Source of the DNA: Ignavibacteriales bacterium
GTDB lineage: Bacteria; Bacteroidota; Ignavibacteria; Ignavibacteriales; Ignavibacteriaceae
Assembly: GCA_016700155.1 (NCBI GenBank)
Contig: CP065001.1
Coordinates: 4,402,001 to 4,466,000, forward strand
Reading direction: 5' to 3'
DNA: 64,000 nucleotides
This document shows, piece after piece, positions 52,481 to 62,446 of this stretch. The notes beneath the pieces were generated by a model that saw nothing but the letters and a program-made list of their open reading frames with translations, did no database searches and was not told where the DNA came from. Both the position numbers and the translations under genes were made by a program. Every line of letters starts with the position of its first letter. The first letter of the stretch is position 1.

Positions 52481-53695
52481 ATGAAAACAATAACTAAAGC
52501 ACTTTTAATATCTCTGTTCCTGGCTGCACTGGTATTTCCACAGCAATACCTTGAAAAACAATTTAAAGGCTACACCAGCCCGGAAGAGATTGTTACACTT
52601 TCGGAAAACCTGACTTTTAACCAGGCTATTCAGCTTCTGAGTAAAGTCAGTGAAAATTCCAGAGGTAAAAAAATAGTCTCTACGGTAAGCATGGATACTC
52701 CTATCGGAATTGAAATTAAGAACATACCTTACGACAAAGCACTTGTTGTTCTCGTTCAATACGTGGGACTTGTCTTTGAAGAAAAAGAAGACGTTATAAT
52801 TGTTAAGAAAAAGATTGAAACAGTTGATAACCGAACCCCGGAAACATATGCTTCAGTAGATTCGCGTGAAGTTAAAATATCAGCAGTATTTTTTGAACTG
52901 GATGTTGCCGAATCACGACAGAGAGGAATTGACTGGAAAGTGCTGCTCTCTAAAAAAGGATTGGATCTTGGCGGACAATTGGGAATGAATCAAACTGAAG
53001 AAACCGCGGAACAAAGAAGCTTTGAGCTTAGCGCTTCCAGTGATTTTGAAGTTGGAGATTTTCTCGGCGAAGCAACAGCGATATTTAAATTCTTTGAAGA
53101 AGAAAATCTTGGTGAAATTATAGCCAGCCCTAACATCGTAGTTAGAGATAGGAACGTCGGAAGAATACAGGTTGGTTCTGATTTCTCTGTTAAGCAGCGT
53201 GACTTTGCTGGTAACGTTGTTGAAAGTTTCTTCCCTACAGGTACAATCATCGAAGTAACACCTTATGTATATAAAGAAGATGAAATTAATTATATGCTTC
53301 TGGACCTGAAAGTTGAAAGAAGCTCATTCAACCAGACCGAAACAACAACTGAGATTAGAAAAACACAGGCAACTACTGAAATAGTATTACTTAATAATGA
53401 AGAAACTGTTTTAGGAGGTTTGTTTGTAACTGATCAGCAGAAAGTAAGAAATGGTATTCCATTCTTTAAGGATCTACCATGGTGGGTATTCGGTATAAGA
53501 TATCTGACAGGAAGTGATGAAACAGTTGATACAAAAAAAGAGCTCGTAATTCTTATAAAAGCTGAACTGGTTCCAACACTAAAAGAAAGACTTGCAAGCC
53601 CGAATAATGATACTCTTCTTAAAGATGAGATTAAAAAGAACACAGAAAAAATAAAATATCTTCAGCTTAACGGTACGGAAAGTCGTATAAACTAA
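52481..53695 (+). CDS. pilQ: Short PilQ/GspD-family secretin
   Basis: 404 aa, far shorter than the roughly 600-750 aa of most pilus secretins. A signal peptide (1-20) and one STN/N-domain (about 45-115, IPYDKALVVLVQYVGLVFEE) precede the secretin beta-barrel (about 125-385) with LGEIIASPNIVVRD and the late TEIVLLNNEETVLGGLF, then GIPFFKDLPWWVFGIRYLTG. AMIN peptidoglycan-binding domains are absent. Forms the outer-membrane gate through which the pilus passes; the fused PilP-like domain upstream is its probable inner-membrane contact. Confidence 0.9.
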   Translation: MKTITKALLISLFLAALVFPQQYLEKQFKGYTSPEEIVTLSENLTFNQAIQLLSKVSENSRGKKIVSTVSMDTPIGIEIKNIPYDKALVVLVQYVGLVFEEKEDVIIVKKKIETVDNRTPETYASVDSREVKISAVFFELDVAESRQRGIDWKVLLSKKGLDLGGQLGMNQTEETAEQRSFELSASSDFEVGDFLGEATAIFKFFEEENLGEIIASPNIVVRDRNVGRIQVGSDFSVKQRDFAGNVVESFFPTGTIIEVTPYVYKEDEINYMLLDLKVERSSFNQTETTTEIRKTQATTEIVLLNNEETVLGGLFVTDQQKVRNGIPFFKDLPWWVFGIRYLTGSDETVDTKKELVILIKAELVPTLKERLASPNNDTLLKDEIKKNTEKIKYLQLNGTESRIN

Positions 53696-53702
53696 AAGTA
53701 AC

Positions 53703-54068
53703 ATGGAATCAATTCTTATTGTTGATGATGATTTAAGCCTTTGTTCGGTATTAAAAGAAGAATTGGCTGAGGTCGGCTACGAAGCTGAGTTTGTAAATTC
53801 AGGTGATGCAGCATTTAATTACCTGAATCAGAATAAAGTCGATCTCCTTCTTCTTGATCTTAAAATGCCGGAGAAGGATGGCTTTGACGTTCTGAAAGAA
53901 CTATCACAAAAACACTTGAACACAAAAATAATTGTACTTACAGCTTATGCTGATGTTAAAAGTGCAATTGATTCGGCAAAAATGGGGGCGAGTGATTTTA
54001 TCAGTAAGCCGTATGATTTTGATGAATTGTTAATTACGATAAGAAAAGTTTTGCAAAGAGATACATGA
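53703..54068 (+). CDS. Single-domain response regulator
   Basis: 121 aa consisting of one receiver domain. Acidic pocket Asp8-Asp10 (IVDDD), phosphoacceptor Asp52 in LLLLDLKMPEKDG, Thr80 in VLTAYAD and Lys102 in FISKPYDF are all present. No output domain, so it acts through protein-protein contacts as in PilG/CheY-type proteins or in a phosphorelay. It lies 7 bp after pilQ and 3 bp before a large hybrid kinase, suggesting that it joins pilus function to the phosphorelay. Confidence 0.93.
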   Translation: MESILIVDDDLSLCSVLKEELAEVGYEAEFVNSGDAAFNYLNQNKVDLLLLDLKMPEKDGFDVLKELSQKHLNTKIIVLTAYADVKSAIDSAKMGASDFISKPYDFDELLITIRKVLQRDT

Positions 54069-54071
54069 GTA

Positions 54072-57000
54072 ATGAAATTAAGTTACCGGATTATCTTTAT
54101 AAACTTCGCAATTGTGGTATTGGTAATTGCCAGCTCTGCTGTTGGCTTTTACTCAATAATGTATAATGCTTTAACCTCTCAGCAATCCCGCCATTTATTA
54201 AACGCCGCAAATAATTTTATCTATACTTACCGTGAATTTCTTGAAGATGTTCAGGGTGAATACTATCTGATAAAGAAAGATCTTATCTCTGATTATACTT
54301 TTACTGAGGACAGACTCGGCAAGAACCTTGACTTTGTTTTACAGGTTCATAATGATGAGAGTAATCTGCTTTATGACAGAGTGCACAAAGATTTTATTAT
54401 TATACCTTCAGGCAAGTTTAGTATAGAAGATTTTATACTCAATAATCCTTATGCAATAGTACAGATAGACACTCTCGAAAAAGGAAATACTTTTTACTAC
54501 GGAAAATTATTCTCATCGGAAATAATTCATTTGTTTGCAAGAAGAATAAATGTTGAACTGGCATTAGTATGGAACGGAATCCCTTCGGAAATTTCCAACC
54601 CGGCAGTTAATCAGCGGTATTTTTATGCTTTGAATGAAGCATCAATAGCTCTTCAGAACAAAAAAAATTATGATCTGTTTGCCAGTGAAACTGAATCAAC
54701 AGATATACTCGCAACCATTTATAAACCTTCTTACGAATTTGTGAATGAAAACAATTTTAAGTTTCTGTTGTTTTCAACACTTAATGAAGCGGCTGATCTT
54801 CGGTCAAACCTGAAGGATATTCTTATCATAATTGGTCTCGCTTCAGTTACTATTTCACTGATCCTTACATATATATTCACCAGCCGTATTCGTAAACAGG
54901 TAGGACTGTTAAGCAAGGCAACCGAAATTACCAGCGAAGGACATTTCAAAAGTAAGATAACATTAAAGAGTAATGATGAGATAGGTCAGCTTGCCGATGC
55001 ATTCAATACAATGATTGATGAGATCGAAAAAAATCAGAAAGCCAAAAAAGAATATGCGGAGTTCATTGCTTTAATAAATCAAAACCCGACTTTAAAAGAA
55101 ATAGGCGAAGCGACTCTGAGTAAGATCATAAAAATTTGCGGGTTCACAGTCGGTGCTCTGTATCTTGTTGAAAGCGAATCAGTATCACTCATAAGCTCTT
55201 TCGGTTTAAATGAAAATATTTCTTTGGGTGAGAAGAGTGAGTTTTACCAATCAGTTATAAAAAAGAAAGAAACGCTGGAAATAATTTCAGGAGGTAACCT
55301 TCCGGTTATTTCTACAGGACTCGTAGCAATAGAAATAAAATATCTTCTGCTCGTTCCGGTTCTTTATAACAACAGGGTCATAGCATTGCTTGAGCTTGCA
55401 TCAATTGACAAACCGACACCGGAAGCCAGGGAGTATCTTGTAAAAATACAGGACCAACTTGCAGTTGGATTAATGAACGCGACAACGCTTAGACAGTTGG
55501 AAGATCTCGTTAAGGAATTAAAGCAACTGAATGAAGATTATCAGAAACAAAACCTGCAGGTTAAAAAACAGAATGACGCTCTGCTTGAACTGCATACACA
55601 GTTAAAAGAAAAAGCCGATGAACTTGAAATACAGAAGGAACGTGCTGAAGAATCGACAAGAGTTAAATCGCAATTCCTCGCAAGTATGTCTCACGAGTTA
55701 AGAACCCCGATGAATTCAATTCTTGGGCTTACTGAATTAATACTTCAAAAAGGTATACTTAGAGATAATGATAAAGAACGCCTTGAAGTTGTTTTTAAAA
55801 ACGGCAAAAGGCTGATGAATCTCATCAACGATATTCTTGATCTGTCAAAGATTGAAGCAGGCAAAATGGAACTTCACTTTGAAGATGTAGTTCTTGATGA
55901 TATGATAAATGATATTGAAGTGTATATAAAACCTTTGCTGCTGAATAAATCAATTGAGTTTAAAACAGTTAAAGAAATAAACACAAGCATTCTAATTAAA
56001 ACAGACAGATCTAAAGTTACCCAGGTGATGGTTAATCTTTTAAGTAATGCTATAAAGTTTACCGAGAGAGGATTTGTTGAATTCAAAATTTCAACTGATG
56101 AAAAACAGCAACTTGAATTTATGGTTTCCGATTCAGGAATAGGTATATCGGAAGAAGATCAGAAAATTATTTTTGAGGAATTCAGACAGATTGATGGCAC
56201 TACAACACGCAAATACAGCGGCACAGGATTAGGACTTAATATCTCAAGGAAAATTGCAGCACTGCTTTCAGGCTCAATATCTGTCAAAAGCCAGCCATCA
56301 ATTGGTTCATCATTTATATTTTCTATCCCGTTTACATTGATTAAAGAACTGCCAAGAGTTGAAGTCGCGAAAGTAAATCCGGCAGTTCTAAAGCAGAATC
56401 GTCTCAACCCTGTGCTTGTAATTGATGATGATGCTGAAGTTCGTTATACAATTGGTCAATATCTTTCAACAAGAGGTTACGAAGTAATTTACGCGGAAGA
56501 TGGACAAAGAGGTATTGAAAAGGCTGTAAGGTTTCAGCCATTTGCCATTACATTGGATATTATGCTTCCCGGGAAAGACGGTTGGAATATTCTGAAAGCA
56601 CTTAAAGAAAACTCTCAAACAAAGGATATCCCTGTGATCATGGTATCAATTCTTGCTGACCAGAATCTTGGTTACGGGCTTGGTGCTTTTGATTACTTTG
56701 TCAAGCCTGTATCCGCAAACCAGCTTCTCTCAGCTTTCGATAAGCTTGAAGGAATGACCGACAGGAGAATAGAAAAAATAGTTTTAGTCGATGATGAAGA
56801 GTTTGAGTTTGATTTGATCAAGAATGCGTTCAAAGATCAGAACATCAGGATACATTATATAAAAGATAGTGAGATTGCATTCAGCAAAATCAGAGAGATT
56901 CAACCCGACCTTGCAATCATTGATTTGTTTATGCCTAAAATAGATGGGATAAATCTTTCACAAAAACTGAAGTCTCACAAGGAAACAAAACACATCCCTA

Positions 57001-57602
57001 TCATTATCAATACAGAGCGCGACTTAACTGAGGATGAAGAAATAAAATTACAGGCGATAGTAGAAGATATTACCATCAAAACACGAAGTCATCCTCTTGA
57101 TGTGCTGAAAATCGTAAGAGATAGAATCAATCAGCAGGAAGAATACTATCATCACATCGGCATTGATATTGATAGTAATTCAAATGAAGTTGTTAAGTCA
57201 CCTGATACGGAAATAAATGAAGAATATTTAGGTGATGTTTTTATTATTGATGATGATCCGGACACTCTGTTCACGTTGAATGAAATTGTTCAGGAATGCG
57301 GATGTAAAACTATCCTCGGGAAAAGTGGTAAAGATTGTTTATCACTGCTTCAGCAAAAAATACCTGATCTTATTTTACTCGATATTATGATGCCAGAGAT
57401 GGATGGATTTCAAACTATAACCAAAATTCGTGAAAACCCGGAATGGAAGGACATACCGGTTTTCGCAGTGACGGCAAAAGCAATGGCTGGTGATAAAGAG
57501 ATCATCCTTAAACATGGATTTGATGACTATATAAATAAGCCGGTCGACGCTAATGCAATGGCATTTAAAATTGAAAGAACTATTAAGCAAAAAAACAGCT
57601 AA
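54072..57602 (+). CDS. Membrane hybrid histidine kinase with three receiver domains
   Basis: 1176 aa. TM1 (about 7-28), a periplasmic sensor (30-245), TM2 (about 250-270), HAMP (271-325), GAF (about 330-475), coiled coil (475-530), HisKA with His541 in SMSHELRTPMNSILG, and HATPase with LLSNAIKFTERG, DSGIGISEED and GTGLGLNIS. Three receivers follow, each with a phosphoacceptor Asp: LDIMLPGKDG, IDLFMPKIDG and LDIMMPEMDG. The second receiver lacks the usual Thr/Lys spacing (NTERDLTEDE, IKTRSHP) and may be degenerate. Signal unknown. It sits between the single receiver and the receiver-DHp gene as part of one run downstream of pilQ. Confidence 0.93.
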   Translation: MKLSYRIIFINFAIVVLVIASSAVGFYSIMYNALTSQQSRHLLNAANNFIYTYREFLEDVQGEYYLIKKDLISDYTFTEDRLGKNLDFVLQVHNDESNLLYDRVHKDFIIIPSGKFSIEDFILNNPYAIVQIDTLEKGNTFYYGKLFSSEIIHLFARRINVELALVWNGIPSEISNPAVNQRYFYALNEASIALQNKKNYDLFASETESTDILATIYKPSYEFVNENNFKFLLFSTLNEAADLRSNLKDILIIIGLASVTISLILTYIFTSRIRKQVGLLSKATEITSEGHFKSKITLKSNDEIGQLADAFNTMIDEIEKNQKAKKEYAEFIALINQNPTLKEIGEATLSKIIKICGFTVGALYLVESESVSLISSFGLNENISLGEKSEFYQSVIKKKETLEIISGGNLPVISTGLVAIEIKYLLLVPVLYNNRVIALLELASIDKPTPEAREYLVKIQDQLAVGLMNATTLRQLEDLVKELKQLNEDYQKQNLQVKKQNDALLELHTQLKEKADELEIQKERAEESTRVKSQFLASMSHELRTPMNSILGLTELILQKGILRDNDKERLEVVFKNGKRLMNLINDILDLSKIEAGKMELHFEDVVLDDMINDIEVYIKPLLLNKSIEFKTVKEINTSILIKTDRSKVTQVMVNLLSNAIKFTERGFVEFKISTDEKQQLEFMVSDSGIGISEEDQKIIFEEFRQIDGTTTRKYSGTGLGLNISRKIAALLSGSISVKSQPSIGSSFIFSIPFTLIKELPRVEVAKVNPAVLKQNRLNPVLVIDDDAEVRYTIGQYLSTRGYEVIYAEDGQRGIEKAVRFQPFAITLDIMLPGKDGWNILKALKENSQTKDIPVIMVSILADQNLGYGLGAFDYFVKPVSANQLLSAFDKLEGMTDRRIEKIVLVDDEEFEFDLIKNAFKDQNIRIHYIKDSEIAFSKIREIQPDLAIIDLFMPKIDGINLSQKLKSHKETKHIPIIINTERDLTEDEEIKLQAIVEDITIKTRSHPLDVLKIVRDRINQQEEYYHHIGIDIDSNSNEVVKSPDTEINEEYLGDVFIIDDDPDTLFTLNEIVQECGCKTILGKSGKDCLSLLQQKIPDLILLDIMMPEMDGFQTITKIRENPEWKDIPVFAVTAKAMAGDKEIILKHGFDDYINKPVDANAMAFKIERTIKQKNS

Positions 57603-57606
57603 GAGC

Positions 57607-58284
57607 ATGGAAAAAATTTTAGTAATAGATGACCTTCCGGAAAATGTTTTTCTGTTACAGGACAGATTAGAACATGAAGGTTATGAAGTATTAACTGCAT
57701 ACGACGGTAAAACAGGAATCAACAAAGCAATAACAGATCTGCCTGACCTTGTTTTACTCGACGTTATTATGCCCGATATGTCAGGCTTTGAAGTATGCAG
57801 AACACTTACAAACTATCCGGCAACATCCAAAATTCCGGTTATACTTGTAACGGCAAAAGCAGGTGCCGATGATACAAAAGAAGGGCTGGAGGCTGGTGCA
57901 TTTGATTACATAAAAAAACCATTCGATAAGGTGGAGCTCCTGGCGCGTGTCCGTTCAGCACTAAAACTATCAGAGGCACATAAAATGGTACTTGAAGCCG
58001 AACAGAGAAATACATTCGCGGCAACTGTTGTAACCGCAAATCATAAAATCAAACAACCGCTCACGTTAATGAGCCTTTCTCTTGCTGCTATAAAACGTGA
58101 ATTGAATAAGGAAGAAATTTCAAAAGAAGCACTTCTTAAACGACTTGAATATATTGATACCGCAATCAGTGAAATAACAAGTGTGTTAAATCAGCTGAAC
58201 GCGATGAAAAGTCCTATCTTTTCTGACTATGTTAAAAATATAAAGATGATTGAATTCGATAAGGGAAGTGCTGCCGCGGAATAA
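57607..58284 (+). CDS. Response regulator with a DHp (HisKA-like) domain lacking an ATPase
   Basis: 225 aa from the preferred ATG 57607 (4 bp after the kinase stop); the open frame extends upstream within the kinase gene. The receiver has Asp8/Asp9, phosphoacceptor Asp52 (LLDVIMPDMSG), Thr82 and Lys103. The C-terminal about 85 residues form a two-helix dimerisation/phosphotransfer-like unit: ATVVTANHKIKQPLTLMSLS puts His146 in an H-box (NHKIKQP) but no HATPase domain follows. It may act as a histidine phosphotransfer step after the three-receiver kinase, or as a decoy dimer partner. The stop abuts the convergent kinase's stop with no spacer. Confidence 0.85.
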   Translation: MEKILVIDDLPENVFLLQDRLEHEGYEVLTAYDGKTGINKAITDLPDLVLLDVIMPDMSGFEVCRTLTNYPATSKIPVILVTAKAGADDTKEGLEAGAFDYIKKPFDKVELLARVRSALKLSEAHKMVLEAEQRNTFAATVVTANHKIKQPLTLMSLSLAAIKRELNKEEISKEALLKRLEYIDTAISEITSVLNQLNAMKSPIFSDYVKNIKMIEFDKGSAAAE

Positions 58285-60267
58285 TCAGATCAGTTTTTTT
58301 ATTGTGGTTAACATCGTATCAAATTCATAAGGCTTGGGAAGCATATTACTAATTCCCATCTTGTTCACATCAAAATCTTCATCGAATAAAAGACTGCCTG
58401 TTGACAGAATAATCGGCATATCAAGATTCAGCTCTCTTATTCTTGCAACACAGTCAAGTCCGTTCATTCCGCCCGGCATGTTATAGTCAATAATAACCAT
58501 ATCAACTTTTATTTCTTCCGTAAGTACTTTTAACACTTCAGCACTTGATGAAACACGTATTACATTATATCCGTTCGATTCAAGTAGTTCTGCTAAAAGG
58601 TCACGAAGCATAATCTCATCATCTGCTAGAAGTATAATCTTATCTGACGGATAACCACTTTCAATTGCAGCTGGTTCGTAAGCAGGAATATAAACATTGA
58701 AAGTAGTCCCATTTTCTTTTGAACTTTCAACATCAATGTATCCTTTATGCGCTTTAATTATTCCATAAGTAACATATAGTCCAAGCCCTGACCCGGTTTC
58801 CTTTTCCTTAGTTGAAAAATACGGATCAAAAATCTTCTGTACATTTTCTTCACTTATACCTGAACCAGTATCATTGACCGAGAAACAAACATAGTTCCCT
58901 TTCTCAAACAAGGGGAATCTGATAATGTTTTTTTCATTGATGGTGATATTCCTGGAAGTTAAAGTGATTACTCCGCTGCCTTCAATTGCTTCTTTAGCAT
59001 TTACACAAAGATTTAAAAGCACCTGGTATATTTCTGTCCCGTTACCAAGGATATCATAAAGTGATTCATCAATCGAGGATTTAAACACAATATTCTTTGG
59101 GAAAGTTTGTGTTATTACTTTTTCAATTTCACTTAAAAGAGTTAAAGGTTTTACAAGCTCTTTTCTTTTAGGAGTCGGTTTGCCGTATGATAATAATCCT
59201 TTCGTCAAGTCTTTAGCACGGATAGAACAGTTCTCTATATTATCAAGCAGTCGTAATATATTATCATTCTCCGGTACTCTTTTTTTAAGAAGGTTTAAAC
59301 TTCCGAAGATACTTGATAACAGGTTACTGAAGTCATGTGCCATTCCACTTGAGAGTTTACCTATAGTTTCAAGTTTTTGAGATTGAAGAAGTCTGCTCTC
59401 AAGCGCTGTATTAAGTTCGCGTGATCTTATACTGCCCGTTCCAAATGCCAGTAATGAAGCATATTGTTCAAGGATATTTATTTCAAGTGCAGAGTAACTT
59501 GTGTTTTTTTTACCGACTATAATTACCGCAAGCAACGATCCATCAAAAAAACAAGGGGAAATAATCAGCGACTCACATTGTAATACTCGTGCAAGGTTAA
59601 AACCTATATTGTTTCTCTGGTTTAGTGCTGAAAGTGAACGATGATTTATCGACAACCATTTGTTAATAAATGAAAGACTGGATAAAACTTCTTTTTCCGC
59701 ATCCGGGGATAATCCTGTTTTTTCTACAGGAGATGGATAAACGAAATCATATTTTTTTGATTCATTATAAAAAACCATTAAACCGATATTACTATTACTG
59801 ATTTTAATACTTCGTTGTAAAATTTCTTCGGCGATGGTATTCAGTGATTTTTCTTTTGCAAGCATATTAAGAATATCATGCAATTCCTTCTGGAACTGAA
59901 GGTTCAATTGCAGTAATTCATTCTGCTCATTTTGTGTCGCTGCTGAATCACCAACAGAAATGAACTTAATAAAATAACCATCAATTGATTTTGTCGATTT
60001 AAGAACAGTCAGGTTTAGCGTCTGACTATTTGCAGGATTCTGTATTATAAGTGATTTTGATTTGGTAAGTTCTTTCAGAGTTTCCTGCGGAATAAAACCA
60101 AACACAGATGTGATTGATTTCCCTTTTAACCTGTCAGCAGATACTCTTTCCTTAAAACTTTTATTGAACCAGATAAACTTCTGATTTTTATCAGCCAAAG
60201 CTATAGGAAGAGAATCAATTTCTAAAAGCTCTTTGAGAGCATATTTAGAAATCAGTTTATCAAGCAT
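58285..60267 (-). CDS. Cytosolic hybrid histidine kinase
   Basis: 660 aa without membrane segments. A PAS domain (about 8-105), coiled coil and GAF domain (about 135-280) precede HisKA with His311 in LSSGMAHDFSNLLSSI and HATPase with LLNLCVNAKEAIEG, NDTGSGISEENV and GSGLGLYVTYG; this is the Bacteroidota/NtrB-like HDFNN class. A C-terminal receiver has ILLADDEIMLRDLLAELL and Asp in MVIIDYNMPGGMNG. It is encoded 6 bp after the NtrC-type regulator gene, so the two form a kinase-regulator pair. Confidence 0.93.
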   Translation of the reverse strand: MLDKLISKYALKELLEIDSLPIALADKNQKFIWFNKSFKERVSADRLKGKSITSVFGFIPQETLKELTKSKSLIIQNPANSQTLNLTVLKSTKSIDGYFIKFISVGDSAATQNEQNELLQLNLQFQKELHDILNMLAKEKSLNTIAEEILQRSIKISNSNIGLMVFYNESKKYDFVYPSPVEKTGLSPDAEKEVLSSLSFINKWLSINHRSLSALNQRNNIGFNLARVLQCESLIISPCFFDGSLLAVIIVGKKNTSYSALEINILEQYASLLAFGTGSIRSRELNTALESRLLQSQKLETIGKLSSGMAHDFSNLLSSIFGSLNLLKKRVPENDNILRLLDNIENCSIRAKDLTKGLLSYGKPTPKRKELVKPLTLLSEIEKVITQTFPKNIVFKSSIDESLYDILGNGTEIYQVLLNLCVNAKEAIEGSGVITLTSRNITINEKNIIRFPLFEKGNYVCFSVNDTGSGISEENVQKIFDPYFSTKEKETGSGLGLYVTYGIIKAHKGYIDVESSKENGTTFNVYIPAYEPAAIESGYPSDKIILLADDEIMLRDLLAELLESNGYNVIRVSSSAEVLKVLTEEIKVDMVIIDYNMPGGMNGLDCVARIRELNLDMPIILSTGSLLFDEDFDVNKMGISNMLPKPYEFDTMLTTIKKLI

Positions 60268-60273
60268 GTGATC

Positions 60274-61641
60274 TTAGTCCTGTCTGATTGCGTACTTCTT
60301 AATTTTTGTATAAAGTGTTTTGGGGCTTATACCTAACTGGCTGGCGGTTTGGGTTCTGTCCCAACGGTTAACTTTTAGTACCCGTTCAATATGCCATCGC
60401 TCCAGGTCATCCATACTTAAGATGTTTTCAGGAGGAGATGAATAATCTGGTTGTGACTTGAACTTACCCTGTACGGTAAAATTTGGAAGATTTAAATCTT
60501 CTGGTCTGATATATTCCCCCTCAGAAAAAATTATTGCTCTCTCAATTATATGATCAAGCTCTCTGATATTTCCTGTAAAATTATAATTCTGTAATAAATC
60601 TTCCGCCTGCTGTGAAAGTTTCTTTGGGGCACGTACAGGAGATTTACTTTCAAGAAAATGAGTTGCAAGCAGAATAATATCTTCCTTACGGTCACGCAAA
60701 GGAGGTATAGTAAGTGTGATAACATTTAACCTGAACAATAGATCTTTTCTAAAATTTTTATTGTCCGCTTCTTCAAGCAGATTACGGTTTGTAGCACCGA
60801 TCACTCTTACATTAGATGTTAGATTTGTTACTCCGCCAATTCGACGGTATTCACCATTCTCCAAAAATCTTAAAAGTTTAGGTTGTAAGGCAAGACTCAA
60901 TTCTCCAATTTCATCAAGAAACAAAGTGCCGCCATGTGCTATTTCAACTAATCCCTGTTTGGTTGATTTTGCATCCGTAAATGCTCCTTTTTCATGCCCG
61001 AATAATTCACTCTCTATTAATTGATCAGGTAAAGAAGCACAGTTAATTACGACGAATGGATTCTCCGCGCGCGATGAATGTTTATGAATATATTCAGCCA
61101 GTAATTCTTTTCCTGTACCGGTTTCACCTTCAATCAGGATGTTAGAGTCAGAAGTAGCAGATTTGTTTGCAAGATTAATTACTCTTTGTAATTCAATACT
61201 TTTTCCAATTATGCTATTTGATTGTTTCTTATTTACCTGGTTTGCAAGGATGGTTGTTTTTACGACTAACTCTTTATGTTCCAAAGCTCTTTGAATTGTA
61301 AGTAACAGTTCATCAAAAATGTAAGGTTTGGTAATGAAATCATAAGCCCCTAGTTTAATGCACTCAATAGCTTTTTTAATTTCTGATTGTGCTGATAAAA
61401 TTATCACCTGAGTTGATGAATTATACTCAGCGGCGAATTTCAAAACCTCTTCACCTGAAACTTCTTTCATATTCAGATCAAGAAGCAAAGTATCATAATT
61501 TTTTCTTTTTAATGCTTCAATTGCAAAACCGCCGTCATAAACAGTATCGACTGAAAATCCTTCCTCCAGGAGTTGTTCTTTTAAAAGATAACAAAGGGTT
61601 TCGTCGTCGTCACAAACAAGAATTTTTGAATTTTTTATCAT
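60274..61641 (-). CDS. NtrC-family sigma-54-dependent response regulator
   Basis: 455 aa. Receiver (1-120) with Asp11-13 and phosphoacceptor Asp55 in LLLDLNMKEVSG; AAA+ domain with Walker A GETGTGKELLAEY, the sigma-54 contact loop GAFTDA in place of the consensus GAFTGA, and Walker B GGTLFLDEIGEL; Fis-type helix-turn-helix at the C-terminus (TASQLGISPKTLYTKIKKYA). ATG 61641 gives the natural start IKNSKILVCDDD; an upstream ATG at 61695 would add 18 residues. It activates promoters with sigma-54; targets are unknown, the nearby pilus genes being one possibility. First gene of the kinase-regulator pair. Confidence 0.93.
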   Translation of the reverse strand: MIKNSKILVCDDDETLCYLLKEQLLEEGFSVDTVYDGGFAIEALKRKNYDTLLLDLNMKEVSGEEVLKFAAEYNSSTQVIILSAQSEIKKAIECIKLGAYDFITKPYIFDELLLTIQRALEHKELVVKTTILANQVNKKQSNSIIGKSIELQRVINLANKSATSDSNILIEGETGTGKELLAEYIHKHSSRAENPFVVINCASLPDQLIESELFGHEKGAFTDAKSTKQGLVEIAHGGTLFLDEIGELSLALQPKLLRFLENGEYRRIGGVTNLTSNVRVIGATNRNLLEEADNKNFRKDLLFRLNVITLTIPPLRDRKEDIILLATHFLESKSPVRAPKKLSQQAEDLLQNYNFTGNIRELDHIIERAIIFSEGEYIRPEDLNLPNFTVQGKFKSQPDYSSPPENILSMDDLERWHIERVLKVNRWDRTQTASQLGISPKTLYTKIKKYAIRQD

Positions 61642-61727
61642 AAAATTTGGCAAATAGTTAAGTTCAATGTGATTGGTAATTTGGAATAAAAACAACCATT
61701 AATTATATTTCCGCTTCTAATTTTTGA

Positions 61728-61799
61728 GGGCGCGTAGCTCAGGGGTAGAGCATCTGCCTTTTAAGCAGAGGGTCGGTGGTTCGAGCCCACCCGCGCTCA
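61728..61799 (+). tRNA. tRNA-Lys (anticodon UUU)
   Basis: A complete cloverleaf: acceptor GGGCGCG/CGCGCTC (one G-T pair), D-arm GCTC/GAGC, anticodon stem TCTGC/GCAGA with loop CTTTTAA giving anticodon TTT, T-arm GGTGG/CCACC with loop TTCGAGC, discriminator A. The 3' CCA is not encoded. A 228-bp gap follows (61800-62027) with no other gene. Confidence 0.96.
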
Positions 61800-62027
61800 C
61801 AAAAGTCCTTCATTTTCTCCTTTTCCCACGGACATGTAAAAATTACATATCTAAATCACTCAATAATAATACTTTATTTATCTAACAGCAAGTTGAGATT
61901 TCGTTAGTAAAACACTTCAAACTTGTATTTAATGGCAGAGATATACGGAAATTTTCACAGGACGGAAATGTTTTTATGTTCAGTAAAAAGTCTGTAATTT
62001 CAAATCAATTTTTATGATCGGAAATAT

Positions 62028-62366
62028 ATGGGTGGAATAATATACTGGGCATTAATCAGAACAGCGATTGTTATTCCTTTGCTATGGTTCTTAACGGGCT
62101 ATATAGATTACCGGTTTTGGTGGATAATATTTTGCTTCCTCGTTTATGGTGTTATCATCCATCCGGCGATAGTTCGCTACAGATCTTTTGAAGAACAAAA
62201 CAAACAAATTGTTGAAGCTTCATTATGTTCAAGCTGCAGACATTTTGATAAATCAGCTGTTCTGTGTATGAAATATGATAAACATCCCTCCGTTGACTTC
62301 CTGCCATGCGATGGTAAGGATTGGGAACCTGGATCTGAGCACGGCGTATTAACTGATTCTGATTAA
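62028..62366 (+). CDS. Small membrane protein with cytoplasmic cysteine cluster
   Basis: 112 aa. Two membrane segments (about 4-22 and 27-47) are followed by a soluble tail with CSSCRHFDKSAVLCM and FLPCDGKDWEP, i.e. a four-cysteine set suited to zinc or an iron-sulfur cluster. Not recognised as a named family. A similar C-terminal cysteine pattern occurs in short uncharacterised proteins of the phylum. Its promoter would be in the stretch after tRNA-Lys. Confidence 0.75.
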   Translation: MGGIIYWALIRTAIVIPLLWFLTGYIDYRFWWIIFCFLVYGVIIHPAIVRYRSFEEQNKQIVEASLCSSCRHFDKSAVLCMKYDKHPSVDFLPCDGKDWEPGSEHGVLTDSD

Positions 62367-62446
62367 TAGAAGGTGTCACTAATTTCAATTTACAACTACT
62401 ACTTCATTTGAATCCAATCATATAACTCATAATCAAAGAGGTCGTA

